A program made the translations under genes and the position numbers. Below the pieces are notes generated by a model. The model was not told where the DNA came from and searched no databases. It was given only the letters and a program-made list of their open reading frames with translations. This document shows positions 10,498 to 20,556 of a stretch of 64,000 bases of DNA, in pieces; the first letter of the stretch is position 1; each line of letters begins with the position of its first letter. Source of the DNA: Anagrus nilaparvatae. Its lineage: Eukaryota > Arthropoda > Insecta > Hymenoptera > Mymaridae. Where the stretch lies: positions 10,540,001-10,604,000 of the forward strand of contig JAKSXM010000132.1 in assembly GCA_022575985.1 (NCBI GenBank). Direction: 5' to 3'.

Positions 10498-13400
10498 ATG
10501 GCCGGAGGAGACAAACGAAAACGTGGTCGTCCTTCAAAAGTAAAGGCCAACGCCAGGACGCAAGAGTTGCGCAATACGCCTGCAGCACATTCTTCGGTAG
10601 TTGAAAGAGGGGACAGCCTTTCAGGAAGTGAAAGTATTCAAAGAGTCCGAAATATTATCAGTAATGTTGTGATTGAACCCCCTCTTGTTGCACCAGTTGT
10701 TAATACCGATGCTATGATAACGCGCAGTCGCACTACTCACGCTAGTTCTTCGGAACGCGAACCATCTAATATCATTAAATCTAACGAAAATGTTATTTTT
10801 GGGCGTGGGCGCAGTTGCTTCTCGTAGCCGTGTAGGTATTTCCCGAGGTCGTGGAAGAGGTCGTGGTTTAATAACTCCTGGTCTAAGTTTGGTTGAAAAT
10901 TTCCCTGGGAGCAGTGTAGTCAGTGACGAAGAGAACAATTTAGTTATTGATGAACGCCACCGCCGTGTCGCATCTGATAAAAGTAATATTCTTGGTGAGG
11001 GAGCGGCTGATTTAGTAGAGAGCCGAGAAGGGGAAATGCATACGATTGATAATATCTCAAAACAGCTGGTAAATGCAGTGGCGTTGAGAAAGCGTAAACT
11101 CGAGATAGAGATAGACAGTAGTCGATTAAAATTACGTCTTTTAGACGCAAGTACTCCTGGCCCTCGCGGGGTAGGGGATTCCACTCAATCGGCAGCTGAT
11201 ATCATTTCTACTACGGTTACGCACGCCTTAACTAATGCATTAAAGGATTTTAGATCCTCGACTCCAAATGACCGTCAGCCGTCTCTTATTAATAGATTAG
11301 TTATGGAAAAGCAAGATTTTTCTTTCTCTAGTAATACTATGGAGTGGCTTCGTTTTAAAAGAGCGTTCGATCAATCTTCTGCTCTAGGCAATTATAGTGA
11401 TCAGGAAAATGCTTATCGATTGTTTAAATGCCTAAAGGGAGACGTGCGTTTGGCTATGGAAAGTTTGATGATCACATAGAACAGTGGAATAGAGATAATG
11501 AACGCTCTTGAAAGACGTTATGGCACGATGAGGTAGTATTAAAGTTAGTCGGAGCCATTCAAAATCTTCCTCGTCTTAACTCTGATAAATTGCACATTGT
11601 CGAGTTTGCATCAGTCCTTTAAAATAATGTAAAAGCAATTTTATCTATTGGAAATCCAGGGTACTTAAATAACACTGAATTAATTCGTGAAGTTTTTACT
11701 AAATTACCTCAGCCAATGCTTTTAAAATATAATGATTTCGTAGCTAGCAATCCGAACCCTTCTAATTTAGAAACCTTGGCAAACTTTTTAGATCATGAGA
11801 CGGATTTAGGGAATCGCGCAGGAACTGCACATGTTTTCGGTGGTCAAAATCGATTTGGTAATAAACCAATAGAAAAACGAAACGCTCCAAAGCGTGTTTA
11901 TCATGTAACTGAAGCTAGCTCGGCTCATAATTCAAAAAGGTCGGGTTGCTACCGTTGTTCGTCGGAAGAACATCGGATCGGTAGCTGCAAAGAATTTACG
12001 GGACTTTCACTAAACTAACGTTGGGGCTGAGTTAAAGATAAGTCGAATCCTCGTTGCTTCAAATGTCTTGGCCCACGTCATTTTTCTCGAAATTGTAATG
12101 CACCAATATGTAATAGAAATGGTTGCCGCTTACGACACCACCCGCTTTTGCACAATATCGAATTCCAAAGAAAACCAACGTTGAGTTCCTCTGTGAACGT
12201 TAGTAACGGTCAACCTGGATCATCCTGACTAGCGACCAGCGCCCTTCTTAAAATAATGCCCATGATATTAAAAAGTTCTAAGAGCTCCGTCAAAGTATTA
12301 GCCTTCTTCGACGAAGGGTCTAACGTTTCGTTGGTAGACAGTAAAGTTATTAAAAAGTTAGGCTTAACATGCAGTCGAACTTCTATGTCCTTTAACGGTT
12401 TAAATAACACGCGGTTGGAAGTTAAGGTGATTGGAAGGACAGATTTATTGATTTCGGGTATCGTAGATTTAAATCCTCGCGAATTGAAGGGCGTTTATGC
12501 GATTAAAGATCATGAATTGCCATCTCAATCTCTTGATCAATCAACGATACAAAAATACCATCACCTTAAGGGCTTGAATTTAAATAGTTACGATAAGGAA
12601 GTTCCCTTCATTTTATTAGGGCAAAACAACATTCATTTGATAGTATCAAGGGATGTCAAAAGTGGGACCTTTGAGCCTGTAGCTTCACTTACTTGGTTGG
12701 GAAAACGAAGGAAAACGAAGCTTGCAAGTTTTTCTTACCGAAATGGCCGGTCAAGATTCCAAACTTTCTAACGAAGACGATGTTAGTCTTCATGATTTAG
12801 TAAAAGGCTATTTTGCAATAGAAAGTTTAGGAGTGAGTAAGGCTACTAGAAAAAGCAAAACCTAAGAGCGCGCCCGAAAAATATTGGAAAATACCACGCG
12901 TAATCGCGGAAAATTTTGGGAAACCGGATTATTATGGGCTCACGACAATGTACGTCTACCTAATTATTATGAAAGAGCTTTCAGCCGTTTAAGATCTCTT
13001 GAGCAGAAATTAGATTGTGAGCCGGAATTTGCTGCGCTTTATTATAAAGAGATGAAGCGTTTAATTACGGAAAAGTATGCGGTAAAAGTTAGTGACATAT
13101 TTGTATCGAAAGACATCTGGTACCTAACACATTTTGGAGTTTATAACAAAAATAAGCCAGATAAGGTCCGACTTGTTTTTGACGCAGCTCATCGTCACTC
13201 CGGTACGAGCTTAAATGACGCATTATTGACTGGACCCGATTTATTAAGGTCGCTATTTGGAGTTTTGACTTCTTTTCGCGAAAATCGTATCGGCATTAAG
13301 GGAGATATACGTGAAATGTTTCTCCGAGTGAAAATTCGCGAAGAAGATCAAAACTACTAACGCTTTCTTTGGCGTGACACGGATCGCACTGGTGACCTAC

Positions 13401-16056
13401 AAGTTTATAAAATGGCTTCTATGATTTTTGGGTCAAAATCTTCACCGTGTAGCGCAATATTCGTTAAAAATAAAAATGCGGAAGCCTTTAAAGATATATA
13501 TCCGGAGTCCATAAAAGCGCTTATTAATTCGACTTATATGGATGATTATCTTCAGTCAGTAGATACAATCGAAGAGGCTAAAAAGCGAGTCATGGAAGTC
13601 GAATATATAAATTCTCGCGCGGGCTTTGGAATGCATGAGTGGGTGAGTAATTGCAAAGAAATTGGAAGTGCAAGCTCCAGGCTTACAAAAAGCTTTAGGT
13701 CTTCAGTGGGACACTGAATCTGATTGTTTGAACTTTGCCGTTCGGATGGATAAAATAGCTCAAATTAGTGATAAGATTCGCGAAGTACCTACAAAGCGTA
13801 AAGTTCTACGAACGGTTATGTCAATTTTTAACCCTTTAGGGTTCTTGAATCCTTTTACGATATGAGCGAAAATATTGTTGCAAAATATCTGGCCCAGAGG
13901 CACCGGATGGGACGAATCGATAGATAATATCGATGAGTCTGAATGGATTGCAAGGCTAAATGATTTTTTCGCTCGTTAAGAATTGTCAAGTTCCTCGCTG
14001 TTTATTTCAGTTTGATTTTTCTCCGGTTTCCATAGAACTACATACGTTTTGTGATGCAAGCAAAACCTCGTACGCAGCGCTAGTCTACAGTCACGCAATT
14101 TATAAAAACGGCAAAATAAATACACGCATAATCGCAAGCAAAAGTTATGTCGCTCCGTTAAAACCGCATTCAATTCCCAGGTTAGAGCTGCAAGCCGCAG
14201 TTATTGGTGCACAACTAGCCGATACGATCAAAGATACAAATATAAAGTCGCTTGTATTGGTCAGATTCAAGAACTGTGCTTTATTGGATTCGCTCTGATC
14301 CACGTTCTTATCATACGTTTGTTCAGAATAAATTAGGAGAGTTAGACGAACTTACTGATGCAAGCTCGTGGCGGTGGATTCGTTCCGACGAGAATCCAGC
14401 TGATGAAGCTACGAAAATAAAAAGTTTAGATTTATCTCAGCGCGGGCTTTGGCAAAACGGACCAAATTTTTTAGTACGTGATGAAAAGTTCTGGCCAAAG
14501 TAGCCACCAATCTCTAAAGAAGAGTTTCGTCAAAAAACGCAAATTGAAGCGAAAGCGGTCGTAATGGTAGTTCATCAGCGGGATTCTTGTTTGCCGGAAC
14601 CGACGAAATTCTCGGACTGGAGTTCTTTAATTAATTCAACTGCACTAGTTTAAGTAGCTGCCGATAATTTTCTTGGGGGAAAAAGATCTGTTGAAATCGA
14701 AGATCTGATTAACGCGAAAACTCGCTGGATAAAAGAAATCCAACAATAGGCTTACTCACGCGAGATAGCTGCATTACGCGATAACAAAGCACTGCCAAAA
14801 GATAGTCATCTTTTTAAGATTACACCCTTCTTATCGAGCGATGGTTTGTTACGCACATATGGTCGAACGTCACTAGTTCAGGATGCCTCCGATTTTTGCA
14901 ATGATCCGCTAATTTTAAATGGTAGGCATCCTGCGGTACGACTATTAGTTTCACATTATCACGAACTCTATAATCATGCGAATACGGAAACTGTCGTAAA
15001 TAAAATACGTCAGAAATACTGTATTACGCGCTTGCGCGTAATTTTCGAAGTATCGCTAATCATTGCGGAACGTACCAAATTCGTCGCGCGATGCCGAAAA
15101 TTCCTAGAATGGGTGATCTCCCTTCTGGAAGATTAGTTCATGGCATGAATCCTTTCTCGCACTGTGGCATAGATTATTTCGGGCCTTTTATGGTAGCTAT
15201 TGGTAGACGTAGAGAAAAACGTTGGGGAGTGCTTTTTACGTGCCTAACTATGCGAGCAGTGCACCTTGAAATTGCAGATTCTTTATCGGCTGACTCAACA
15301 ATCATGGCAATTCAAAGGATGACGGCACGGAAAGGGCAACCCTCTTCGTTCTACTCAGATACTGGGACTAATCTGCATGGCGCGTGCGAAGAACTTAAAA
15401 CAGCTTTAGCGGCTGTAGATGAATCGAAGTTAAAGGAGTACGGTAACAAAGTTGGCTCGATGTGGCATTTTATTCCACCGGCCGCCCCACATATGTGTGG
15501 AGCGTGGGAGGCGATGGTAAAAAGCGTAAAGCGAGCGCTTCATGGCGTTTTAAAATCGCAGGCACCTCGAGAAGAGGTCTTACGCACCGCGTTTGCTGAA
15601 GCGGAGCATACTGTTAATTCGCGACCTTTGACGTTCGTTTCTCCTGAAGTTAGCAATCCGAAGGCTATCACTCCCAACCTTCTATTATTTGAGGCATCTT
15701 CAAGGTCAATGTTACCGAGGCGTTACGAAATGATAGAGGGTTGTGCGCGAAAAAAATGGAATTTCTCCCAAACTATAGCTGACAACTTCTGGAATCGTTG
15801 AAGACGGGAATTTTTGCCAGGATTATGGAAAAGGGTAAAATGGACTTCTAAAATTGAAAATCTCAAGGTGAATGACGTTGTATTTATTTGGGATAATCAA
15901 TTGCCTCGTAACGTATGGAAAAAAGGGGTAATAAAAGAAGTAATGCCCGGTGCAGATGGTCGAGTCCGTAGTGCCACTGTAAGAACTGCGACTAGTGAGT
16001 TAACACGACCGGTAGCAAAATTAATTAAATTAGATTTAGCCTCAGGAATATTCTAA
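10498..16056 (+). pseudogene. gag-pol: BEL-1 gag-pol, broken
   Basis: Gag starts at 10498 (MAGGDKRKRGRPSKVKA), with an AT-hook-like RGRP motif and then an RG-rich stretch. A capsid-type region follows (about 11300-11850) and a CCHC knuckle region (about 11940-12160). Pol then follows: BEL-type aspartic protease (AFFDEGSNVSLVD, about 12300), RT (VRLVFDAAH; TYMDDY about 13540), RNase H (TFCDAS about 14050; WSDSRTV about 14257), integrase (GIDYFGP about 15170; FYSDTGTN about 15355; AWEAMVKS about 15507) and the C-terminal LPRNVW...RPVAK domain. At least a dozen frameshifts or stops break it, for example near 10800, 11477, 12016, 12034, 13358, 13863, 14501, 14747 and 15799. It cannot encode a working polyprotein. 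The UGA at 12226 is a special case described separately. Confidence 0.92.
12226..12232 (+). promoter_or_regulatory. UGA-CUAG stop at BEL-1 gag-pol junction
   Basis: An in-frame TGA followed by CTAG lies between the Gag tail (...GQPGSS) and the protease segment (LATSALLK...). The flanking reading frame is continuous across it. The same heptamer sits at the homologous codon in BEL-2 (24451-24445). UGA followed by CUA is an established strong stop-readthrough context. Confidence 0.65.
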
Positions 16057-16059
16057 GTT

Positions 16060-16084
16060 GTACGACCACCCTAGGTAGTCGTAC
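16060..16084 (+). other. Hairpin just before BEL-1 polypurine tract
   Basis: An 11-bp stem GTACGACCACC / GGTAGTCGTAC with a CTA loop and one mismatch begins three bases after the pol stop. It runs straight into the polypurine tract. BEL-2 has a structurally equal hairpin with different bases. Confidence 0.7.
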
Positions 16085-16096
16085 GGGGGGGAGGAA
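16085..16096 (+). other. BEL-1 polypurine tract
   Basis: The run GGGGGGGAGGAA directly abuts the LTR start TATTTTAAAG. This is the expected plus-strand primer site for reverse transcription. Confidence 0.8.
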
Positions 16097-16717
16097 TATT
16101 TTAAAGTAATATAAGTTTTATAATTTCTGGTTTGATAATTTAGTTTTATATTTTTTACTTGAGAAATAACTATCAATAATACGTTTTAAATCCCGCGGAA
16201 ATAATCCACAAGCTTTAGAGTAAGGCTAGTTTTGATAATATCCGGAAGTCAAAGTAGAGGGACCCGCAATCTTACGCAATGATAAAATTTATAAATATAT
16301 CCCGCGCGCGGCCCTCGCTCTCACTCGCCCACGATTTTAGCTGGAAGGAACTTCGTACACTCTGTTTGCTGTCAAAGTGCGTTTGTCTTTCTTCGTCGCT
16401 CTCGCTGATTTGTTGGCTGTGTGTTGGAGCAGAAGCTGGGAAGACGTGCTAAAGCGGTAGCTTTCAACGTCGGGGTTTGGCCAAACCAGAGACAGAAAAT
16501 TCTGTCTAACAGCCACTGTGGGCTGTGGTCGGTTGTTCTGACAAGCCGGACCGCCAGGGGCTTCTGAAAGATCTTCTACGAGCCTTATCTGTTTTATAGA
16601 AGGTATTTGTGATTTTGTGTGTATGTGTGTCTATGAGCAAATGTTGGTAAAGGTTGTGTGTTTTAGGAAGTAAATAGCAGCAAAAATCGGCCCACCAGGC
16701 AGATATAATAATTAACA
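16097..16717 (+). repeat. BEL-1 second LTR
   Basis: Starts TATTTTAAAG and ends CACCAGGCAGATATAATAAT-TAACA, directly followed by the primer-binding site. Compared with the fragment at 16968-17030, it has lost a short stretch just before CACCAGG. A TATA box lies at 16290-16297. Confidence 0.85.
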
Positions 16718-16734
16718 TTGGTGCCGTAAACCCG
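16718..16734 (+). other. Primer-binding site (BEL-1)
   Basis: TTGGTGCCGTAAACCCG lies directly after the LTR end; TGG at the start pairs with a tRNA CCA tail. BEL-2 has the same TGGTGCCG core. The tRNA species was not determined. Confidence 0.75.
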
Positions 16735-16967
16735 AGAAAAATTATTCCGGAATAAACTGGTGCAAGAGCTTATTTATTGCATGTTGGAATATATTTGAAT
16801 ATATATTTTTTCTATATTTTTCTACATATTTTTCATATTTTTATTTCTGATTTTTATGAATTTCCTCAAAATCGCTCACGTTTTATGTGTACTTCTATAA
16901 AAGGAAATCGTATAATATGGCCGGAGGAGACAAACGAAAACGTGGTCGTCCTTCAAAAGTAAAGGCG
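16735..16967 (+). pseudogene. Second leader with truncated gag start
   Basis: This matches the BEL-1 leader at about 10375-10550, including the Gag ATG (16917) and its first 17 codons. It then breaks off into LTR-end sequence. It is the remnant of a second internal region in a tandem arrangement. Confidence 0.8.
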
Positions 16968-17030
16968 ACCAAAACATACATTAAATATTCATACCGAAGC
17001 TCTTTCACCAGGCAGATATAGTAATTAACA
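16968..17030 (+). repeat. Terminal LTR end fragment of BEL-1
   Basis: It ends CACCAGGCAGATATAGTAAT-TAACA like the full LTR and is followed by the ATAAC target duplication. Its 'ATTCATACCGAAG' part matches the solo LTR at 2760-2775, showing sequence that the 16097 LTR has lost. Confidence 0.75.
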
Positions 17031-17430
17031 ATAACGTTATTTTTCTGTTAAGTTTTCTCAAAAAGTTTATTGAAAAATAAAAAGATTTTTTACAGCTGTT
17101 TTATATACTTATAATGAACACAAAAAAAATATTTTTATTTATTTTCTCTTTTTTTACTTATGATGAGATGGAGCAGAAGTTACAGACAGGCCCACATCAT
17201 AACTCGGTTTAGAATAATCTGAAATAAAAAAAAAAAAACATAAAGTACATGAATTTTTACAAGTTATGACCTATAATCAGCAGCATTTTCCTTAAGCAAT
17301 GAAAATATCCACAAAATAAACATTTTTATATACCTAGTTTTTAATCAAAAATTTTCAATAGATTGTTGGTAATATTGATTATTGTTGTTGAATATCCGCG
17401 TTTACGTTGTGAAACAAAATCTAACATGTA
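17031..17430. other. AT-rich spacer
   Basis: No gene, RNA or repeat boundary is recognised here beyond homopolymer runs. The rightmost part may be the far end of the adjacent BEL pol relic. Confidence 0.4.
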
Positions 17431-17449
17431 AGCGAGCCCTATATTCACG

Positions 17450-18200
17450 ATCGCTAGTGTCACAGAATCCATGCATTTCGATCCAGATCACGCCTGATGA
17501 TTAAACGAGGAAATTTAAGTTTGTTTAAATAAGGCAGCTGAGCGCAAAACATCTTCCAATCATTATGGATCCTTAGTGGCAAGGACTCATCCCAGCTTAG
17601 TTTCATGTTCTATAAATTCTGCATGATTAGTTTGGCATAAACCGATGCAGGCCCTAGAGGGTTGTAGATTTTGTCAATCTCCGATCGTATATGTTATTTA
17701 ATGACCTTTTGCCTGACTGTTATTTGTTGCGCGGAATATGTATATCCAAGGGCGGCTATGATTTCCAAATAAAAGAGTATTAAATTGTAGTATGACCAGC
17801 TGTCTGTTCAAGAAATAGAAACGCTTTTGATACATGTGATCCTCTGGGCATACTAGTATCTGCAGGTACATTTTCTCAATGTTCGCGCTGACAATATAAG
17901 CATTAAATCTGAACCTGACATGTAAGGATTGTAGGATCGTTCAAAAGTAAATCATTAAGTGATACACCCGTGCTCGTAGGACAATAGGCGTTTAGAAACA
18001 CTCTTAACGGAGTCGTGGTACTTGTATCTTTCACCAACCCATAATGTGGCATGTGGTAACAGTTATCATTTATTTGGTCCGGTATTAGCAGCAAGTGTCC
18101 TAAATCTATGTATTGATTCATCACCTTATCGTATCTGTGCTTGTATTCAGGGTATTTCTCGAATCTTATTGTAAGATCTTATTGTGCCTTATATTCCAAA
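17450..18200 (-). pseudogene. Relic of a third BEL/Pao pol (BEL-3)
   Basis: On the minus strand, BEL RT signatures appear in order but across frame breaks: YDKVMNQYIDLGH, then STTTPLRVFLNAYCPT and GVSLNDLLL (18124-17903). ANIEKMYLQILVCPEDHMYQ is in a shifted frame at about 17880. The RT-RNase H linker follows at about 17660-17500 (IYNPLGPASVYAKLIM...; LSWDESLPLRIHNDW). Several stops interrupt it. It differs in sequence from BEL-1 and BEL-2, so it is an older and distinct lineage with no LTRs in view. Confidence 0.8.
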
Positions 18201-18230
18201 TGCATATAATTTGTCCTGTGCACTCTCCCT

Positions 18231-18908
18231 ACACAGCAAATATCCCGCACATTTCATGTGATGTGCAATATGAACAATTACGATTCAGATAAAATTTGGA
18301 GTTCTCGGCATTTGATAAAATATAAATTCATATGCAATTTGGTATACGAATTAGAGTGTCCTTTATTTACGAAACTCAATTTTTTGCTGCTTCAAGGTTT
18401 TTAAATGAAAGTTAGTACCAAAAAAATAAGATTCATTTATTAAAGCGGTTAAAAAACCGACTGCTAGGGTTGCCGAAATGCACGTACTTTTCCCATATAA
18501 ATAACATGGGGAATTCGCGTTTTTTATTGCCGCGAAAATCAATTCTGTTTCGTAACTTTTTTTCGTTGGGAGTTATATCAAAACACCCAAATAATTAAAT
18601 TGCTAAAATTAACCTACACTAAAAAAATATGGAGCTCTAATTTTCCTTTTTTAAGCCTTATTTTATTAAAAAAAGATCACGGTTGGTTAGAATTTAATGA
18701 CCTGAAAGCTCTGGCACTTTAGATTTTTTTCTTGGAATATTCTTGACTATGATACGAGAACCCCATGAAAAAGTTTTTGAAACCGTACACGTTCCTATAA
18801 ACTTTTTTTATGAGAGCTTAAAAAAGGCCAAAAATTGCATTAAAGATGTTTATAGTAGGTCTGGATATTATTAAAGTGAAGTTAAAAAATTTTGAATTAA
18901 AAATTACA
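18231..18908. other. Spacer without a recognised gene
   Basis: Mixed AT-rich DNA of uncertain origin. I see no coding chain and no clear element ends up to the hAT target duplication at 18909-18916. Confidence 0.4.
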
Positions 18909-18944
18909 ATTATAACCAGAGTTGGGCAAATATGACAGAAATGA

Positions 18945-19950
18945 ATTTTTTTTCCATATCCATATTCCATACTTTTTCATATATGGAATCCATATTATGG
19001 CAATTTTTTTTCCATATAAATATGGAATCCATAATATGGCACCCATATTAATATGGAAAAAAAAAGGATCATATTTGGATTTCATATTAATATGATATGG
19101 AATCCATATTAATATGATATGGATATGAAAAAAATATGGAAAAAAAATATGGAAACAATATGAAAACAATATGGAAACAATATGGATGTCATATTAATAT
19201 GAAAAAAATATGGAAACCAATATGGAAACAATATGGATGTCATATTAGGGCCATATTAATATGAAAAAAATATGAAAAAAATATGGAAACCAATATGGAA
19301 ACAATATGGATGCCATATGGACATTATATTAGGGCCATATTAATAGGGAAAAAATATGGGAACGATATGGATGTAATATGGATGTTATATTAGGGCAATA
19401 TTGATATGAAAAAATATGGAAACCAATATGGAAACAATATGGATGCCATATGAACATTATATTAGGGCCATATTAATAGGGGAAAAATATGGGAACGATA
19501 TGGATGTAATATGGATGTTATATTAGGACAATATTGATATGAAAAAATATGGAAACCAATATGGAAACAATATGGATGCCATATGGACATTATATTAGGG
19601 CCATATTAATATGGAAAAAATATGGAACCGATATGGATGTAATATGGATGTCATATTAGGGCCATAATGATATGAAAAAAATATGGAAACGATATGGATG
19701 TAATATGGATGTCATATTAGGGCCATATTGATATGAAAAAAATATGGAAACCAATATGAAAACAATATGGATGTCATATTAGGGCCATATTAATATGAAA
19801 TAAATATGAAAAAAATATGGAAACCAATATGGAAACAATATGGATGCCATATGGACATTATATTAGGGCCATATTCATATGAAAAAAATATTGGATGTCA
19901 TATGGATGTCATATTAGAGCCATATTAATATGAAAAAATATGGAAACGAT
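18945..19950. repeat. ATATGG minisatellite, left hAT arm
   Basis: Short words such as ATATGGAAAC, ATATGGATGTCATATT and AGGGCCATATT recur throughout. A higher-order unit of 133 bp is visible: GGAAACCAAT recurs at 19285, 19418 and 19551 with matching sequence between. The right arm carries the same words in reverse complement. Confidence 0.9.
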
Positions 19951-20001
19951 GCAAGTATTAATTTTATAAATACCATTTTCACTCGATATATGGATCTGAT
20001 A

Positions 20002-20289
20002 CACTGACAGTAGTAGGGAAAGGACTCATTCCTTGGTTAAGGCAACAGAGTTCTCAAGCTTTTAGGATGGAATATTTCTTATTTTGGGAAAGAATCTTCC
20101 CCTAATTTTTTAATAATAGAATTAGAGTAGTAAAAACTACAATCTTCTGTATCGGTGGAAGATATTTTGGGAGGTATTTTTCTTATTTTGAGATAACAGC
20201 ACTCCAAAAACATAAGAAAGATTTTATACAAATTTAGGGGAAGATTCTTTCCCGAATGGGATATCTGCTTCCCCGTACTACTGTCAGTG
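20002..20289. mobile_element. TA-flanked MITE (Tc1/mariner-like)
   Basis: A 288-bp element with inverted ends CACTGACAGTAGTA...ACTACTGTCAGTG, with TA at both edges. An inner pair is GAATCTTCCCCTAA / TTAGGGGAAGATTC. It is non-coding and sits in the middle part of the hAT element. Confidence 0.85.
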
Positions 20290-20373
20290 TACTTGATTTT
20301 TTGACAATTTTTTTCTTAAAACTTTTTATGTTATAACTTTATTCCTTATAAGGAATAAAAAAAACAATAATTT

Positions 20374-20514
20374 GGCGCGCGCGCAACCAGACCGCTCCTT
20401 TCAATAAGGCCCGTTACTATGAGAGACGCTTGACAAGTATCTGTCTAGCCCGCTCTCATTCAAAAAAAAAATAACACTAAAAAAATATATATTAAAAAAC
20501 TCTCATATTTAACA
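20374..20514 (-). repeat. BEL-2 3' LTR, truncated
   Basis: It is identical to the start of the 5' LTR except for one base near 20500. It begins (minus strand) TGTTAAATATGAGAG after the polypurine tract and breaks off at the GC-rich CGCGCGCGCC run. Confidence 0.88.
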
Positions 20515-20525
20515 TTCCTCCCCCC
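20515..20525 (-). other. BEL-2 polypurine tract
   Basis: Minus strand GGGGGGAGGAA abuts the LTR start TGTTAAAT. It is almost the same as the BEL-1 tract. Confidence 0.8.
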
Positions 20526-20552
20526 GTATGATCATCCAGGAGATGGTCATAC
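20526..20552 (-). other. Hairpin just before BEL-2 polypurine tract
   Basis: Minus strand GTATGACCATC / GATGATCATAC stem with a TCCTG loop and one mismatch, between the pol stop and the polypurine tract. It has the same place and stem length as the BEL-1 hairpin, with paired base changes between the two. Confidence 0.72.
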
Positions 20553-20556
20553 CAAA

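Larger units (their letters stand above)
9759..17030 (+). mobile_element. BEL/Pao LTR retrotransposon, copy BEL-1, decayed, with tandem-type 3' end
   Basis: A single insertion flanked by ATAAC (9754-9758 and 17031-17035), a 5-bp duplication typical of BEL elements. The order is: 5' LTR lacking its last part and the primer-binding site; broken gag-pol; polypurine tract; second LTR; primer-binding site; leader; first 17 Gag codons; then a bare LTR end. The outer duplication shows that all these parts belong to one locus. The simplest reading is a tandem provirus (LTR-body-LTR-body-LTR) in which most of the second body was deleted. Confidence 0.85.

Noticed and set aside
10621..11184. 187-aa frame on the minus strand across BEL-1 gag
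   Set aside because: It is antisense to a clear gag region, Ser/Arg-rich from complementing Arg-rich codons, and has no domain or upstream signal.
18945..19950. Regularly spaced repeats that could suggest a CRISPR array
   Set aside because: The units are contiguous, diverged minisatellite words with no unique spacers, inside a transposon of a eukaryotic genome.
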